A stretch of DNA of 64,000 nt. It comes from Winogradskyella wichelsiae. GTDB taxonomy: Bacteria; Bacteroidota; Bacteroidia; Flavobacteriales; Flavobacteriaceae. The notes below the pieces were generated by a model. It saw only the letters and a list, made by a program, of their open reading frames with translations. It was not told the DNA's origin and made no database searches. This document shows positions 52,628 through 62,085 of the stretch, one piece after another. The stretch is taken from assembly GCF_013403925.1 (NCBI RefSeq), contig NZ_JABFDJ010000001.1, positions 783,040 through 847,039 of the forward strand, read 5' to 3'. A program made the translations under genes and the position numbers. Each line of letters opens with the position of its first letter. Position 1 is the stretch's first letter.

Positions 52628-53257
52628 ATGTTGTCTAATGAAGAAATTGGTAACCAATTAAAAAGTGAATTAGAAATCGCTATTTCTGAATATAAGTCAT
52701 CCAATAAATTTAAAAAAACTGAAAAAGTCTTTAATAAATTAATGTCTTATGATTTTGATGAATACAAAAGCGACTTAAAAAAGAAGGTTGTAAAGAAAAT
52801 TAAAAAGAGATGGACAAATCCTAAAGAAGGGATAAACCCAGAACAAAAATTAGATGCCATCTTATTTGAACACGAATTCCCGCAAGAAAAAGATCAAAAA
52901 ACCAAACTATACGGAATTATTAATTGGAAGAAAGAAACCATTAAACATGTAAAGGTTAAAATGGGATTCTCTTATGATTTCGCTGACGGATTAGAACAAA
53001 TTAAAGGTCTAAAAACTCAATTCTTTAATCCATTTGTAAAAAAGAAATTAGGGAAATCTTATTATGAAAATGGGGTTTTAATTACCGAAGACAGAGAGCT
53101 AGCAAAATGTTTTCAACTCAAAGGAATTATAGCCATTCATGAAGTATTTAATGAACTAAATGACAAAAATGCTTTTGATAAAATAAACAAAAACGAGAAT
53201 TTTCATTTCGTTTTTGGCGAACATGATGATGAATACTATTTAATTCTATCCATATAA
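52628..53257 (+). CDS. Hypothetical cytoplasmic protein
   Basis: About 209 residues from ATG 52628 (MLSNEEIGNQLKSELEIAI); an alternative TTG at 52622 adds two residues. The first half is highly charged and helical, with KKKVVKKIKKRW (about 51-62). The second half is beta-rich and ends HFVFGEHDDEYYLILSI. No family recognised. It starts a run of same-strand genes: the next begins 18 bp after its stop, and the one after overlaps by one base, so these may form an operon. Confidence 0.65.
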   Translation: MLSNEEIGNQLKSELEIAISEYKSSNKFKKTEKVFNKLMSYDFDEYKSDLKKKVVKKIKKRWTNPKEGINPEQKLDAILFEHEFPQEKDQKTKLYGIINWKKETIKHVKVKMGFSYDFADGLEQIKGLKTQFFNPFVKKKLGKSYYENGVLITEDRELAKCFQLKGIIAIHEVFNELNDKNAFDKINKNENFHFVFGEHDDEYYLILSI

Positions 53258-53275
53258 AATTCAACTTATCATTTA

Positions 53276-53791
53276 ATGGATTTAGCAAGACATTGTCGTT
53301 TATGCGATCATCAAATAACGAGTTTAAAAATTGGTACAACCTGTGCTCTAAACAATCGAAAGCCAGAATTTAATAAAACTTGTTCTAAAATCGAGCTAAA
53401 TAAAAAGTTTGAAGATCAACTAGAATATGTTAACATAGATTACCAAAATCATAAGCGAAAAAAGCTTTTAACCTACACCTATTTTGTTGTATTTGCCGTA
53501 ATGGGAATCGCAGTAATAATCGGAGGATTTTTATTTGGTAAATTCACCTTAGAAAGCAGAATTATATCCTCAGTAACAATAACGATTATAGTTATCGGAA
53601 TTACCTTACTCGGAAAAGCATTTGGTACTTTAAACACATACCGACAAGATATTGAGATCGCTAAAAGCAAAAAAGATAACATCGATGAAGTTCTAAAAGA
53701 ATACAATATTACATATGATATTCAGGTGATGTTTGGAAAAGAAATTCACGGAGCTCAAGATGTTTATGCAGAATTAAAAATAGATCACTAA
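53276..53791 (+). CDS. Hypothetical membrane protein with N-terminal Cys motif
   Basis: A 171-residue protein. The N-terminus, HCRLCDHQITSLKIGTTCAL, with a later Cys near residue 36, suggests a metal-binding knuckle of the CxxC...C...C type. Two membrane segments (about 63-87 and 94-112) follow, then a charged C-terminal region of about 60 residues. I do not recognise a named family, though similar proteins are common in flavobacteria. It overlaps the aldo-keto reductase start by one base (TAATG). Confidence 0.65.
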   Translation: MDLARHCRLCDHQITSLKIGTTCALNNRKPEFNKTCSKIELNKKFEDQLEYVNIDYQNHKRKKLLTYTYFVVFAVMGIAVIIGGFLFGKFTLESRIISSVTITIIVIGITLLGKAFGTLNTYRQDIEIAKSKKDNIDEVLKEYNITYDIQVMFGKEIHGAQDVYAELKIDH

Positions 53792-54633
53792 TGAAAACAT
53801 ATTTCACACTTAACAACGGTATTAAAATTCCATCTTTAGGTTTCGGAACCTGGAAAACACCCGATGGAGAAACTGCTATAAAATCAATAAAAACAGCCAT
53901 AGAAATTGGTTATAAACATATTGATGCAGCAGCAATTTATGCAAATGAAGAAGGTGTTGGCGCAGGGATTAAAGCCTGTGGTATTGAACGCAAAGATCTT
54001 TTTATAACCAGTAAATTATGGAATGCTGAACGTGGATATGAAAGCACATTAAAAGCTTTTGAAAAAACCTTAGAAGATTTACAACTCGATTATTTAGATC
54101 TATACCTTATACATTGGCCAGCTGCAGCACATCAGTTTGAAAATTGGCAAGAGATAAATGCAGAAACTTGGAGGGCCATGGAAAAACTATACAATGAAGG
54201 AAAAATTAAAAGCCTTGGTGTAAGTAATTTTATGCCGCATCATTTAGAACCTTTAATGAAAACAGCTAAAACAAAACCTTCTGTAAATCAAATTGAATAT
54301 CATCCAGGATTTACACAACCAGACTGTGTAAAGTTTTGTGCGGATAACAATATTCAAGTTGAAGGCTGGAGCCCTCTTGGTCGTGGTGAAGTTTTAAATA
54401 ATGGTATTTTAAAATCTATTGCTAAAAAATATAATAAATCTGTTGCTCAAGTTTGCATTCGTTGGGCTTTACAGAACGGTGTAATACCATTACCAAAATC
54501 AGTTACACCACACCGTATAGAAGAAAATTTTGATGTGTTTAATTTTCAATTAACAGCATCAGATATGACTGTCATTAATGGCTTAGAAAAAATTGGGGCT
54601 TCAGGCTTAGATCCAGATTCAGTTGAATTTTAG
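53791..54633 (+). CDS. Aldo-keto reductase
   Basis: A 280-residue TIM-barrel oxidoreductase of the AKR5-like type. The catalytic tetrad is visible: Asp and Tyr in HIDAAAIYANEEGVG, Lys in ITSKLWNAERG, and His in DLYLIHWPAAA. The NADPH-site segment LPKSVTPHRIEENFDVFNF (about 231-249) is normal. It reduces aldehydes or ketones; substrate unknown. It is joined to the upstream gene by a one-base overlap. Confidence 0.93.
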   Translation: MKTYFTLNNGIKIPSLGFGTWKTPDGETAIKSIKTAIEIGYKHIDAAAIYANEEGVGAGIKACGIERKDLFITSKLWNAERGYESTLKAFEKTLEDLQLDYLDLYLIHWPAAAHQFENWQEINAETWRAMEKLYNEGKIKSLGVSNFMPHHLEPLMKTAKTKPSVNQIEYHPGFTQPDCVKFCADNNIQVEGWSPLGRGEVLNNGILKSIAKKYNKSVAQVCIRWALQNGVIPLPKSVTPHRIEENFDVFNFQLTASDMTVINGLEKIGASGLDPDSVEF

Positions 54634-54702
54634 TCTCCATTAGTTACTATTCTAAAATATAAAAAATATTAATACCAGTAAAACAATTCAACCTAACAAA
54701 CG

Positions 54703-55134
54703 ATGACTAAAACTTTCAATTCCAAAATATCTTACGGCTTATTAATTGTAGTATTTGTCGTGTTTTTTGGATCATTAATACCTACATTAATTTATGGAGG
54801 TCTTACTTTAAAAACAATACCTATTCTATTATTTATAGCACTGATCTATGCGCTTATATTACACATGTTCTTCAACACAACATATACCCTAACTCATAAT
54901 ATACTTAAAATTAAATGTGGTTTTTTCCATTATAAACCTATTGTAATTAGTGAAATTAAAGAAATATCAAAATCTTCTAATATTATTTCATCACCAGCAG
55001 CCTCATTTGATCGTATTGAGATTAAATATGGAAAAAATAATGAGATGATTCTTTCCCCAAAAGACAAATATAAATTTGCAGACTTCTTAACAAGGATAAA
55101 TCCCAGGATAAAAAACAACCTATCTGAAAATTAA
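54703..55134 (+). CDS. PH domain-containing membrane protein
   Basis: A 143-residue protein with two N-terminal membrane segments (about 9-32 and 38-55) followed by a PH-like beta domain (about 58-135; YTLTHNILKIKCGFF and PIVISEIKEISKSSN). The architecture matches small bacterial PH (bPH) proteins of unknown role. It lies 70 bp after the aldo-keto reductase and 59 bp before the hydrolase lipoprotein on the same strand. Confidence 0.7.
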   Translation: MTKTFNSKISYGLLIVVFVVFFGSLIPTLIYGGLTLKTIPILLFIALIYALILHMFFNTTYTLTHNILKIKCGFFHYKPIVISEIKEISKSSNIISSPAASFDRIEIKYGKNNEMILSPKDKYKFADFLTRINPRIKNNLSEN

Positions 55135-55192
55135 AAACAGTAATCCTAAAACCATTGTCATTACCTTATCGTTTTAATAAATAATTTAAGCT

Positions 55193-56116
55193 ATGAAGAA
55201 ATTTTTAGGATTTATTATTATTGTGATGCTCACTTCATGCAGAAACTCAGCAAAAAAACAAATAACGACAGAAACAAAGTTTGAAGAGATTATTCATACC
55301 AACTACGAGCTAAACAAAGTTTCTAAAAATGCAAAGGGAGTCTTAATTCTTTTTGGTGGTTTTCCAGAAAATGCACAAGATATTAAGCGTGAGTTTAAAA
55401 TATTAAAAGATGCGAAAAATAATGCTATTTCAGTTCTCTTTATGAACTATAGTGGTAAATTATGGCTAAATCAAGATGAAAAAATACAATTATCTAAACA
55501 GCTTAAAAATATTTTTAAAACAAACAAATTACCAACCGATAACATCTTTATCGGCGGATTCTCTAGTGGAGGAAACATAGCATTATTAATTAGTAATTTT
55601 ATAGCAGGTTATAATCCTAGTATAAAACCTAAAGGGGTTTTTATAGTAGACGCGCCATTAGATTTAATCGGGTTATACAATACAGCACAAAAAAATATTG
55701 AGCGCGATTTTTCAAATTATACAAAAGAAGAGAGTCTCTGGATTCTTGAGACATTGAGCAATGCTTTTGGAAATCCTAAGGATAGTATTTCTAATTATGA
55801 AACTTATGCTGTCTTCACTTCAGAAACAAAAAATATAGATAATCTTTCACATTTAAAACACACCAAAATTAGATTATATACAGAACCAGATACCCTTTGG
55901 TGGCAAAAAACGACAATGGCAGAGTATAAAGAACTAAATGCCTACGCTATTAAATCACTTTCTGAAACTTTGAAATCCTCACATTTTAAAGCCATTCAAT
56001 ATATACCTACAAAAAATAAAGGTTATAGATCTAATGGAGAAAGACATCCACACAGTTGGTCTATTGTTGACACAAAAGATTTAATAAATTGGATGCAACT
56101 AAAAGAGCAACCTTAA
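55193..56116 (+). CDS. Alpha/beta hydrolase lipoprotein
   Basis: A 307-residue protein. A lipoprotein signal (about 1-16, IIIVMLTSCRN) is followed by an alpha/beta hydrolase-like domain. GVLILFGGFPENAQ suggests the oxyanion strand, and IFIGGFSSGGNIALLISNF contains the nucleophile elbow G-x-S-S-G-G (Ser about residue 124). His283 or His287 in GERHPHSWSIVD is the probable catalytic His, and an Asp in FIVDAPLDLIG is a candidate acid. The substrate is unknown. Confidence 0.78.
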   Translation: MKKFLGFIIIVMLTSCRNSAKKQITTETKFEEIIHTNYELNKVSKNAKGVLILFGGFPENAQDIKREFKILKDAKNNAISVLFMNYSGKLWLNQDEKIQLSKQLKNIFKTNKLPTDNIFIGGFSSGGNIALLISNFIAGYNPSIKPKGVFIVDAPLDLIGLYNTAQKNIERDFSNYTKEESLWILETLSNAFGNPKDSISNYETYAVFTSETKNIDNLSHLKHTKIRLYTEPDTLWWQKTTMAEYKELNAYAIKSLSETLKSSHFKAIQYIPTKNKGYRSNGERHPHSWSIVDTKDLINWMQLKEQP

Positions 56117-56289
56117 ATTAAATTATAGTTAAGATAGGCTAAAAACGCAGTAATTTATCTCGTTTTTTTCATTTTAGCTGAAATAATGCCCCGTTAGTGG
56201 GCAAATTGGCTCTTTTCTAATTTATTTTATAATTTAGTAATAATTAAAGCAGTCCCCTATACACACTGCTAATCCATAAATATCCCTAT

Positions 56290-56565
56290 ATGAAAACAAA
56301 TTTAACAAACGTAAAAAAAGAATTAGAGAGCTATGCTAGTGAATCTGGTATGACAGAAATGCAAGTTTTAGACAAATTAAAAGATTATTACTTTAATAAA
56401 GAAGTGAATAAAAATTTAAAACTCTATAAAAAAGGAAAAAAGAAAGTCAGTGAAATAAATAGAGACTTAAAAATTTCTTCGCGTAAATTCTATGCTATTT
56501 TAGATAAGAAAAACATTAGCTATACCAAATACAATAAATCTAAGACGGAAGAGGAAGTAGAATAA
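56290..56565 (+). CDS. Small hypothetical protein with HTH-like C-terminus
   Basis: A 91-residue, very basic and charged protein. Residues about 52-78 (KVSEINRDLKISSRKFYAIL) look like a helix-turn-helix of the resolvase/homeodomain-like type, and residues 1-35 form an amphipathic helix region. It could be a small DNA-binding protein (inference). It precedes the methyltransferase gene by 20 bp. No family recognised. Confidence 0.6.
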   Translation: MKTNLTNVKKELESYASESGMTEMQVLDKLKDYYFNKEVNKNLKLYKKGKKKVSEINRDLKISSRKFYAILDKKNISYTKYNKSKTEEEVE

Positions 56566-56585
56566 AGCTTACCTTTAGCTCGTAT

Positions 56586-57230
56586 ATGAAACGAATGCTA
56601 AGTTATATTTATCCGGTAACCAAAACTATTACTTCTAAGTATAGTGGTGAATTAGAAATTACGTGGTATAACGGAAAAAAGCATCTCAATTCTCAGAATG
56701 CCAACTACAGTTATGGCTCATTACAACGAATTTTAAAATTTGGACTTGAGAAAATTAATCTCACCAACTTTAATTCCATTCTTATTTTAGGCATGGGTGG
56801 TGGCAGTGTTATAAAAACCTTACGAGAAGATTTTAATTATAACAACGCCATTGAAGCGGTAGAGCTAGATTCTGTTGTGGTAGATATTGCCAAAACAGAA
56901 TTTGGCATTATCGAAAACAATCTATTAAAAATACATTGTATGGATGCATTTCAATTTGTGCAAACAAACACAAAAAAATTCGATTTAATCATTGTAGATC
57001 TTTATATAGATCTTACTGTACCAAGTAAGTTTTTAGATCAGGAGTTTTGGAACCAAGTATTAAGTTCAAAATCTATAAAAGGCACCGTTCTATTTAATGC
57101 CTCAGTAAATGCTTCTAATGAAGCTAAAGTAGATAGTTTGGTTAATTACCTTAAATCAAAAGTTTTTCAAGTAGATATCTACAAAAAAGTAAATAACACT
57201 AACACCGTAATCATTGCCAGAGGTTTATAA
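56586..57230 (+). CDS. Spermidine synthase-like / SAM-dependent methyltransferase
   Basis: A 214-residue Rossmann protein. Motif I is ILILGMGGGSVIKTLRED (about 65-82), motif II Asp/Glu is AVELDSVVVDIAKTEFG, and FDLIIVDLYID (about 136-146) is the acidic loop at the active site. It resembles the short spermidine synthase-like proteins whose catalytic set is incomplete, so polyamine synthesis is not certain. It follows the small HTH-like gene by 20 bp. Confidence 0.82.
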   Translation: MKRMLSYIYPVTKTITSKYSGELEITWYNGKKHLNSQNANYSYGSLQRILKFGLEKINLTNFNSILILGMGGGSVIKTLREDFNYNNAIEAVELDSVVVDIAKTEFGIIENNLLKIHCMDAFQFVQTNTKKFDLIIVDLYIDLTVPSKFLDQEFWNQVLSSKSIKGTVLFNASVNASNEAKVDSLVNYLKSKVFQVDIYKKVNNTNTVIIARGL

Positions 57231-57271
57231 TGAATTTTAATTAGTATATTGTAAGAACTTAATTTTACAAC

Positions 57272-57622
57272 ATGCGAAAAAAATGCCCAGAATGTGGTGA
57301 TGAAATTATCGGCAGAATTGATAAAAAGTACTGCAGTGATGGCTGTAGAAATGCGCAAAACAACCGAATTAATAAAGATTCTAAAAATCTAATAAGAAAC
57401 ACAAATAACCGCTTAAGGAAAAATTATAGAATCTTAGAAGCTCTTAATCCTAATAAAAAAACAAAGTGTTCTAGAGCCAAACTTATAGAAAAAGGTTTTG
57501 ATTTTAATTATTTTACCAGTACCTACACCACTAAGGCAGGCACCATATACTACTTTGTCTACGACCAGGGCTATTTACCACTAGAAGGAGACTATTACGC
57601 TTTAGTAAAGCGAGATGATTAA
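57272..57622 (+). CDS. Zinc-ribbon hypothetical protein (CxxC...C...C)
   Basis: A 116-residue protein. The start reads RKKCPECGDEIIGRIDKKYC, then SDGCRN, a zinc ribbon of the CPxCG...YCSxxC type also seen in DUF2116. The rest contains a beta-rich domain (AGTIYYFVYDQGYLPLEGDY). The role is unknown. The 3' end overlaps the convergent CBS gene by 4 bp. Confidence 0.75.
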   Translation: MRKKCPECGDEIIGRIDKKYCSDGCRNAQNNRINKDSKNLIRNTNNRLRKNYRILEALNPNKKTKCSRAKLIEKGFDFNYFTSTYTTKAGTIYYFVYDQGYLPLEGDYYALVKRDD

Positions 57623-58104
57623 GAGCTTTTTTTGGTAGTACTATTCCAATTTTCACCTTTTAGATTAAGTGCGGCAATTAAAATATCTTTCTGACTAATT
57701 TGCCCTACCAATTTTCCATTTTCAACAATAGGAAAACGTCTTCTTTTAGATTGTAAAAACTTATTTGCAGCATCAAAAACATCCATATTACCATCAATAG
57801 TTTCAACATCTGTAGCCATGCGCTTATCAACTGTATCATGCTTTAAAGGCATATTGTAATAGCGACTTTCACTTAATTGTTTTAGACAGTCACCTTCAGA
57901 GATAATCCCAATTAATTCTTGTCTATCATTAACTACAGGGCCACCAGAAATCTTATTTCGTATTAAAGCTTCTACAACCTCTTGTACAGACTGATTGGGC
58001 TTAAATGTGATGAGATTTGTAGACATGTAATCTCTTACCTTTAACGTAATTGTTTCATTTACAAATTGTTGCTTACGAGCACCTTGAAAACTTTTAATAG
58101 CCAT
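57619..58104 (-). CDS. CBS-domain pair protein
   Basis: A 161-residue protein with two CBS motifs (about 27-80 and 92-148). Visible: YMSTNLITFKPNQSVQEVVE, PVVNDRQELIGIISEGDCLK, RRFPIVENGKLVGQISQKDI. CBS pairs bind adenine nucleotides and sense energy state; with no other domain this is probably a regulatory subunit or stress protein. It overlaps the convergent zinc-ribbon gene by 4 bp. Confidence 0.9.
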   Translation of the reverse strand: MAIKSFQGARKQQFVNETITLKVRDYMSTNLITFKPNQSVQEVVEALIRNKISGGPVVNDRQELIGIISEGDCLKQLSESRYYNMPLKHDTVDKRMATDVETIDGNMDVFDAANKFLQSKRRRFPIVENGKLVGQISQKDILIAALNLKGENWNSTTKKSS

Positions 58105-58226
58105 AATATTGTTGTTTATTAATTAGAGATAAACTTAAAGTTACTGAAAATTAATGACTTAAAAAAACATCAACAATAAAGACTAAATATGCAGTATCTT
58201 TAATCTCTAAAAATTACTCTTACATT

Positions 58227-59036
58227 TTGAATACACAAATTAGCATTATAGGATGCGGTTGGTTAGGTTTTTCTTTAGCTAAAAAACTAGTAGAGACCGG
58301 TTTTAATATCAACGGTTCAACCACTACAACAGACAAATTAAATCTTTTAAAAGAACACGACATCAATCCGTTTTTGGTGACTTTAAATCCCTCTGAAATA
58401 TCAGGTGATTACACTCAATTTTTAACAGGAAGTGATACCGTTATTATTAATATTCCTCCTGGATTAAGAAAAAATCCAAATAAAAATCATGTCGCGGAAA
58501 TAAAACACTTGATTCATGAAATTGAAAAACAAAAAGTAAAACAAGTTTTATACATTAGTTCTACTTCTGTTTTTCAGAATGAAATAAATTTTCCAATTAT
58601 AACTGTATCAACTGTTCCTAATGCAATTTCTAATAGTGGAAGACAGCTTATAGAAATTGAAAAAATGCTTCAGGAAAATTCAAATTTTAAAACAACCATT
58701 TTACGTTTTGGTGGTTTGGTAGATGAAGAGCGCCATCCTGGTCAATTTTTATCAGGTCAAAAAGAGATTTCAAATCCTGAGGCTCCAACTAATTTAATTC
58801 ATAAAACTGATTGTATAGCTATTATAACTTCGATACTTAAAAATGATCTTTGGGGTAAAGCTATAAACGCTGCTTATCCTAAACACCAAACTAAAAAAAC
58901 CTATTATACTAACTATTGTAAGCTTCAAAATTTACCACTTCCGATTTTTAATACTTTAGAAGAAAGTAAAGGGAAAATTATAGAATCTAAAATAATGGTA
59001 CAACTTTTGAAATACACCTTTAAAGTAGCACCATAG
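58227..59036 (+). CDS. NAD(P)-binding SDR-like oxidoreductase (YeeZ type)
   Basis: A 269-residue Rossmann protein. It begins NTQISIIGCGWLGFSLAKKL, with the GxGxxG dinucleotide loop, and has GSDTVIINIPPGLRKNPN and YISSTSVFQNE next. Alignment-level resemblance is to the YeeZ-like SDR family. The start is TTG 58227; no ATG is nearby and the GxGWLG loop lies at the right distance. A TATCTTTA box near 58195 could be its -7 element. Substrate unknown. Confidence 0.82.
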   Translation: MNTQISIIGCGWLGFSLAKKLVETGFNINGSTTTTDKLNLLKEHDINPFLVTLNPSEISGDYTQFLTGSDTVIINIPPGLRKNPNKNHVAEIKHLIHEIEKQKVKQVLYISSTSVFQNEINFPIITVSTVPNAISNSGRQLIEIEKMLQENSNFKTTILRFGGLVDEERHPGQFLSGQKEISNPEAPTNLIHKTDCIAIITSILKNDLWGKAINAAYPKHQTKKTYYTNYCKLQNLPLPIFNTLEESKGKIIESKIMVQLLKYTFKVAP

Positions 59037-59130
59037 AAATTAATAGATTTTTAAGATCATTTACTATTAATTTTTATAGATTTAGACCATTAATTTTTTA
59101 AATGATTAAACAACAATAAATAAAGAACAA

Positions 59131-59844
59131 ATGAAGACGATTACAATTGCAATTCTCATGTTATTTTCAGCAGGTATTTTTGCACAAACTAACGCAGGAT
59201 TAAAAGAACATTATCAAGCCTATTATAAGCAAATGAAAAAGCAAGGGGATACGCAAGGTGTTATAAATGCCATGACGCATCTTAACATTTTAGAACCTTC
59301 TGTAGAACGTACAGATACTTTGGCATACATCTATCTTTCTGAAAGACAATATATGCAAGCCTTAAATACTATTGGAGTAGACAAAAATGCTACAGATTCT
59401 GATATGAATGTAGAAGTAAAAGCATTAGCTTTAAAAAACTTAAATCAGCCTAAAATGGCTTTAGAACATTTTGAAGTATTAAATAAACGTGATCCTAATG
59501 TTTATTTAGCTTATGAAATGGCTGAAATGAAAATTCAAACAAACGATTTAGCTGGTGCTAAACTAAATCTTTCATATGCGTTAGATAACGTAACAGACGA
59601 TATGAAGCGTGCTTTCTACGAGAAACAAAAGCCTTATGAAACATCTATGAAAGCAGCTATTATGTATTTAAAAGGACTATTGACTTTTTCAGAAAACAAA
59701 ACAGCTAACATAGATGCAGCACTTAAATTTATGAATGATGCTTTAGCTATCGATCCTAATTTTAGTTTAGCTAAAATTAGTAGAGAAGCCCTAGAGGCTC
59801 AAAAAGCACAGCAGGCACAACAAGCTGCTGCTGATAAAAAGTAA
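59131..59844 (+). CDS. Secreted TPR-like repeat protein
   Basis: A 237-residue protein with a signal peptide (about 1-18, LFSAGIFAQ). The mature part is helical and shows TPR-like repeats, for instance VLNKRDPNVYLAYEMAEM, LAGAKLNLSYALDNV and AALKFMNDALAIDPNFSLAK. It ends in a Gln/Ala-rich tail. It probably acts as a periplasmic scaffold; no partner is indicated. The bidirectional terminator follows. Confidence 0.75.
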   Translation: MKTITIAILMLFSAGIFAQTNAGLKEHYQAYYKQMKKQGDTQGVINAMTHLNILEPSVERTDTLAYIYLSERQYMQALNTIGVDKNATDSDMNVEVKALALKNLNQPKMALEHFEVLNKRDPNVYLAYEMAEMKIQTNDLAGAKLNLSYALDNVTDDMKRAFYEKQKPYETSMKAAIMYLKGLLTFSENKTANIDAALKFMNDALAIDPNFSLAKISREALEAQKAQQAQQAAADKK

Positions 59845-59867
59845 CCGTTTAGAATGATCTAAAATAT

Positions 59868-59898
59868 AAAAGGTGCAGCTCAATGAGCTGCACCTTTT
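59868..59898. terminator. Strong bidirectional terminator
   Basis: AAAAGGTGCAGCTCA (59868-59882) pairs with TGAGCTGCACCTTTT (59884-59898) almost end to end. It divides the TPR and M13 peptidase genes. Confidence 0.88.
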
Positions 59899-59921
59899 AT
59901 TTAATAATCTTAATATAACAT

Positions 59922-61988
59922 TTACCAAATTCTAACACGCTTTTCTGGCGCTAAATACATAGAATCGCCTTCTTTAATATTAAAAGCTTCATAGAAAGCA
60001 TCAATATTTTTTAAAGGTTGTGTTGCTCTATAAATACCAGGAGAATGTGGATCTGATTTAATCTGTGATCTTAGTCCTTCTTCTCTAGTTAAAGTTCTCC
60101 AAACAGTTGCCCAAGACATAAAGAAACGTTGTTCTGGAGTAAATCCATCAACATTTTCTGGTCTTCCATGTTCTTCAAAATATAACTGTAAACCGTCATA
60201 AGCACCAAGAACACCACCTAAATCTCCAATATTTTCACCTAAAGTATAAGCTCCATTAATATAAACACTATCTAAAACCTGAATAGCAGAATACTGCTCA
60301 GCTAAGGCGTTACCTCGTTTTTCAAATTCAGTTAAATCTTCTGGTGTCCACCAGTTATTTACATTTCCATCGCCATCAAAACGTGCTCCAGAATCATCAA
60401 AAGCATGAGAAATTTCATGGCCAATTACAGCACCTATTCCCCCGTAATTTACAGCTTCATCTGCTGTATAGTTATAGAATGGTGGTTGTAAAATAGCAGC
60501 AGGAAAAACAATCTCATTGTTCATTGGGTTAAAATAAGCGTTCACAGTTTGTGGTGCCATTCCCCATTTAGATTTATCCACAGGTTCATTAATATCGGCT
60601 AAGTTTTTTTTCTGTGCCCAAGCACCAACAGCCATCATGTTTTCTGCATATGTGTTACCTTCTTCTATTTGCATAGCTGAGTAATCTTCCCATTCATCTG
60701 GATAAGCAATCTTAACTGTAAATTTATCTAGCTTAACAATGGCTTTCTTTTTCGTTTCTTCGCTCATCCAATCTAGCTTATTAATTCTATTTTGGAATGC
60801 CTTGATAACATTTGCAATCATCTTTTCAGCTTTAACTTTTGCTTCTGGCGGAAATTTAGCTTGCACATATAGTTGTCCAATAGCTTCACCAACACTTCCA
60901 TCTACAGTTCCTAAAGCACGTTCATCTGCAGGGCGCATCGCTTTAGATCCATTTAAAGTTTTACCATAGAACTCCCAGTTAGCTTTCTCCATCTCAGTGG
61001 TAAGCATTCCTGCAGCATTATCTAAAGTATTCCATACCATCATAGTTTTTAGGTCTTCTACAGGAGTCGACTTTAAAAATGTATCCATAGCTTTCATATA
61101 CTTAGGTTGCATCACCATAAGTGTATCTACTTTTTTATCAATACCCATATCGTCCATTAATTTCTGCCAATTAATAGAAGGACTCATTGCTTGTAAATCT
61201 GCCAGAGCAGTTGGGTTATTAAAGTTTCTGATATCTCTACTTGCTACTTTGTCTAAACGAGGCTCTGCTAACTGAGTTTCTAATACTAAAATTTTCTCTG
61301 CTGCTACACGTGCATCTGTTTCTGGGTAATTTACATACTGAAGCATTTTAGTAATATGATCTACATACTTCTCTCTTATTTCAACCGTTTTTGCATCTTG
61401 ATCAATATAATAATCACGTTGCAATCCTAAACCTCCGGGAAATACCCAAGCAGTATTCATACTACTATCATTAAGATCCGCGTTAGCTCCAATACCTGCA
61501 AATGGTGCACCAACACCCAAGGTAGAGGCATACACCGTTTGCATATCACTTAAATTTTTAATCGCTGTTATTTTGTCTAATATAGGCTGTAATGGAGCAA
61601 TACCCGCTTTGTTACGAGCAATCGTATCTAACTCAGACTCATAAATTAATAACGCTTTTCTTTGATCTGATCCTTCTGTGTAAGTACCTAATTCTTTAGA
61701 TGTTTTTAAAATTTCTAAAACATCATGCCTAGTAGATTTACGTAAAACACCAAATCCTCCCCAACTAGATTCATCATCTGGTATTGTATTACTCTTAGCC
61801 CAATTACCGTTGACATAATTATAAAAATCATCCTTTGGATCTACCGTTGTATCCATATTCTCTAACACAATCCCCGGCGTTTTTACCTCCGCTATAGCTG
61901 TGTCTTTTTTGGCCTCCTCTTTACATGAAACTATTGTAAAAAATGCCAAACCTGATATCGCAATTACGCGACTAAAATTGGTTTTCAT
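59922..61988 (-). CDS. pepO: M13 family metalloendopeptidase (neprilysin/PepO-like), lipoprotein
   Basis: A 688-residue protein. Lipoprotein signal (about 1-22, FFTIVSCKEE). Zinc site: GHEISHAFDDSGARFD with His524, Glu525 and His528; ENIGDLGGVLGAYDG supplies the third zinc ligand Glu and the following Asp. The conserved NAYFNPMNNEIVFPAAILQP and the C-terminal APEKRVRIW are typical. It is probably a periplasmic or surface peptidase. It is monocistronic. Confidence 0.95.
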   Translation of the reverse strand: MKTNFSRVIAISGLAFFTIVSCKEEAKKDTAIAEVKTPGIVLENMDTTVDPKDDFYNYVNGNWAKSNTIPDDESSWGGFGVLRKSTRHDVLEILKTSKELGTYTEGSDQRKALLIYESELDTIARNKAGIAPLQPILDKITAIKNLSDMQTVYASTLGVGAPFAGIGANADLNDSSMNTAWVFPGGLGLQRDYYIDQDAKTVEIREKYVDHITKMLQYVNYPETDARVAAEKILVLETQLAEPRLDKVASRDIRNFNNPTALADLQAMSPSINWQKLMDDMGIDKKVDTLMVMQPKYMKAMDTFLKSTPVEDLKTMMVWNTLDNAAGMLTTEMEKANWEFYGKTLNGSKAMRPADERALGTVDGSVGEAIGQLYVQAKFPPEAKVKAEKMIANVIKAFQNRINKLDWMSEETKKKAIVKLDKFTVKIAYPDEWEDYSAMQIEEGNTYAENMMAVGAWAQKKNLADINEPVDKSKWGMAPQTVNAYFNPMNNEIVFPAAILQPPFYNYTADEAVNYGGIGAVIGHEISHAFDDSGARFDGDGNVNNWWTPEDLTEFEKRGNALAEQYSAIQVLDSVYINGAYTLGENIGDLGGVLGAYDGLQLYFEEHGRPENVDGFTPEQRFFMSWATVWRTLTREEGLRSQIKSDPHSPGIYRATQPLKNIDAFYEAFNIKEGDSMYLAPEKRVRIW

Positions 61989-62085
61989 AATTTATTATTG
62001 TTTAGTTTTAATTGAATATAATTATAGGTCTATAAACATTTCTAAATGTTACAAGCAATAATAACTTTAATATTTAGAGATCATA

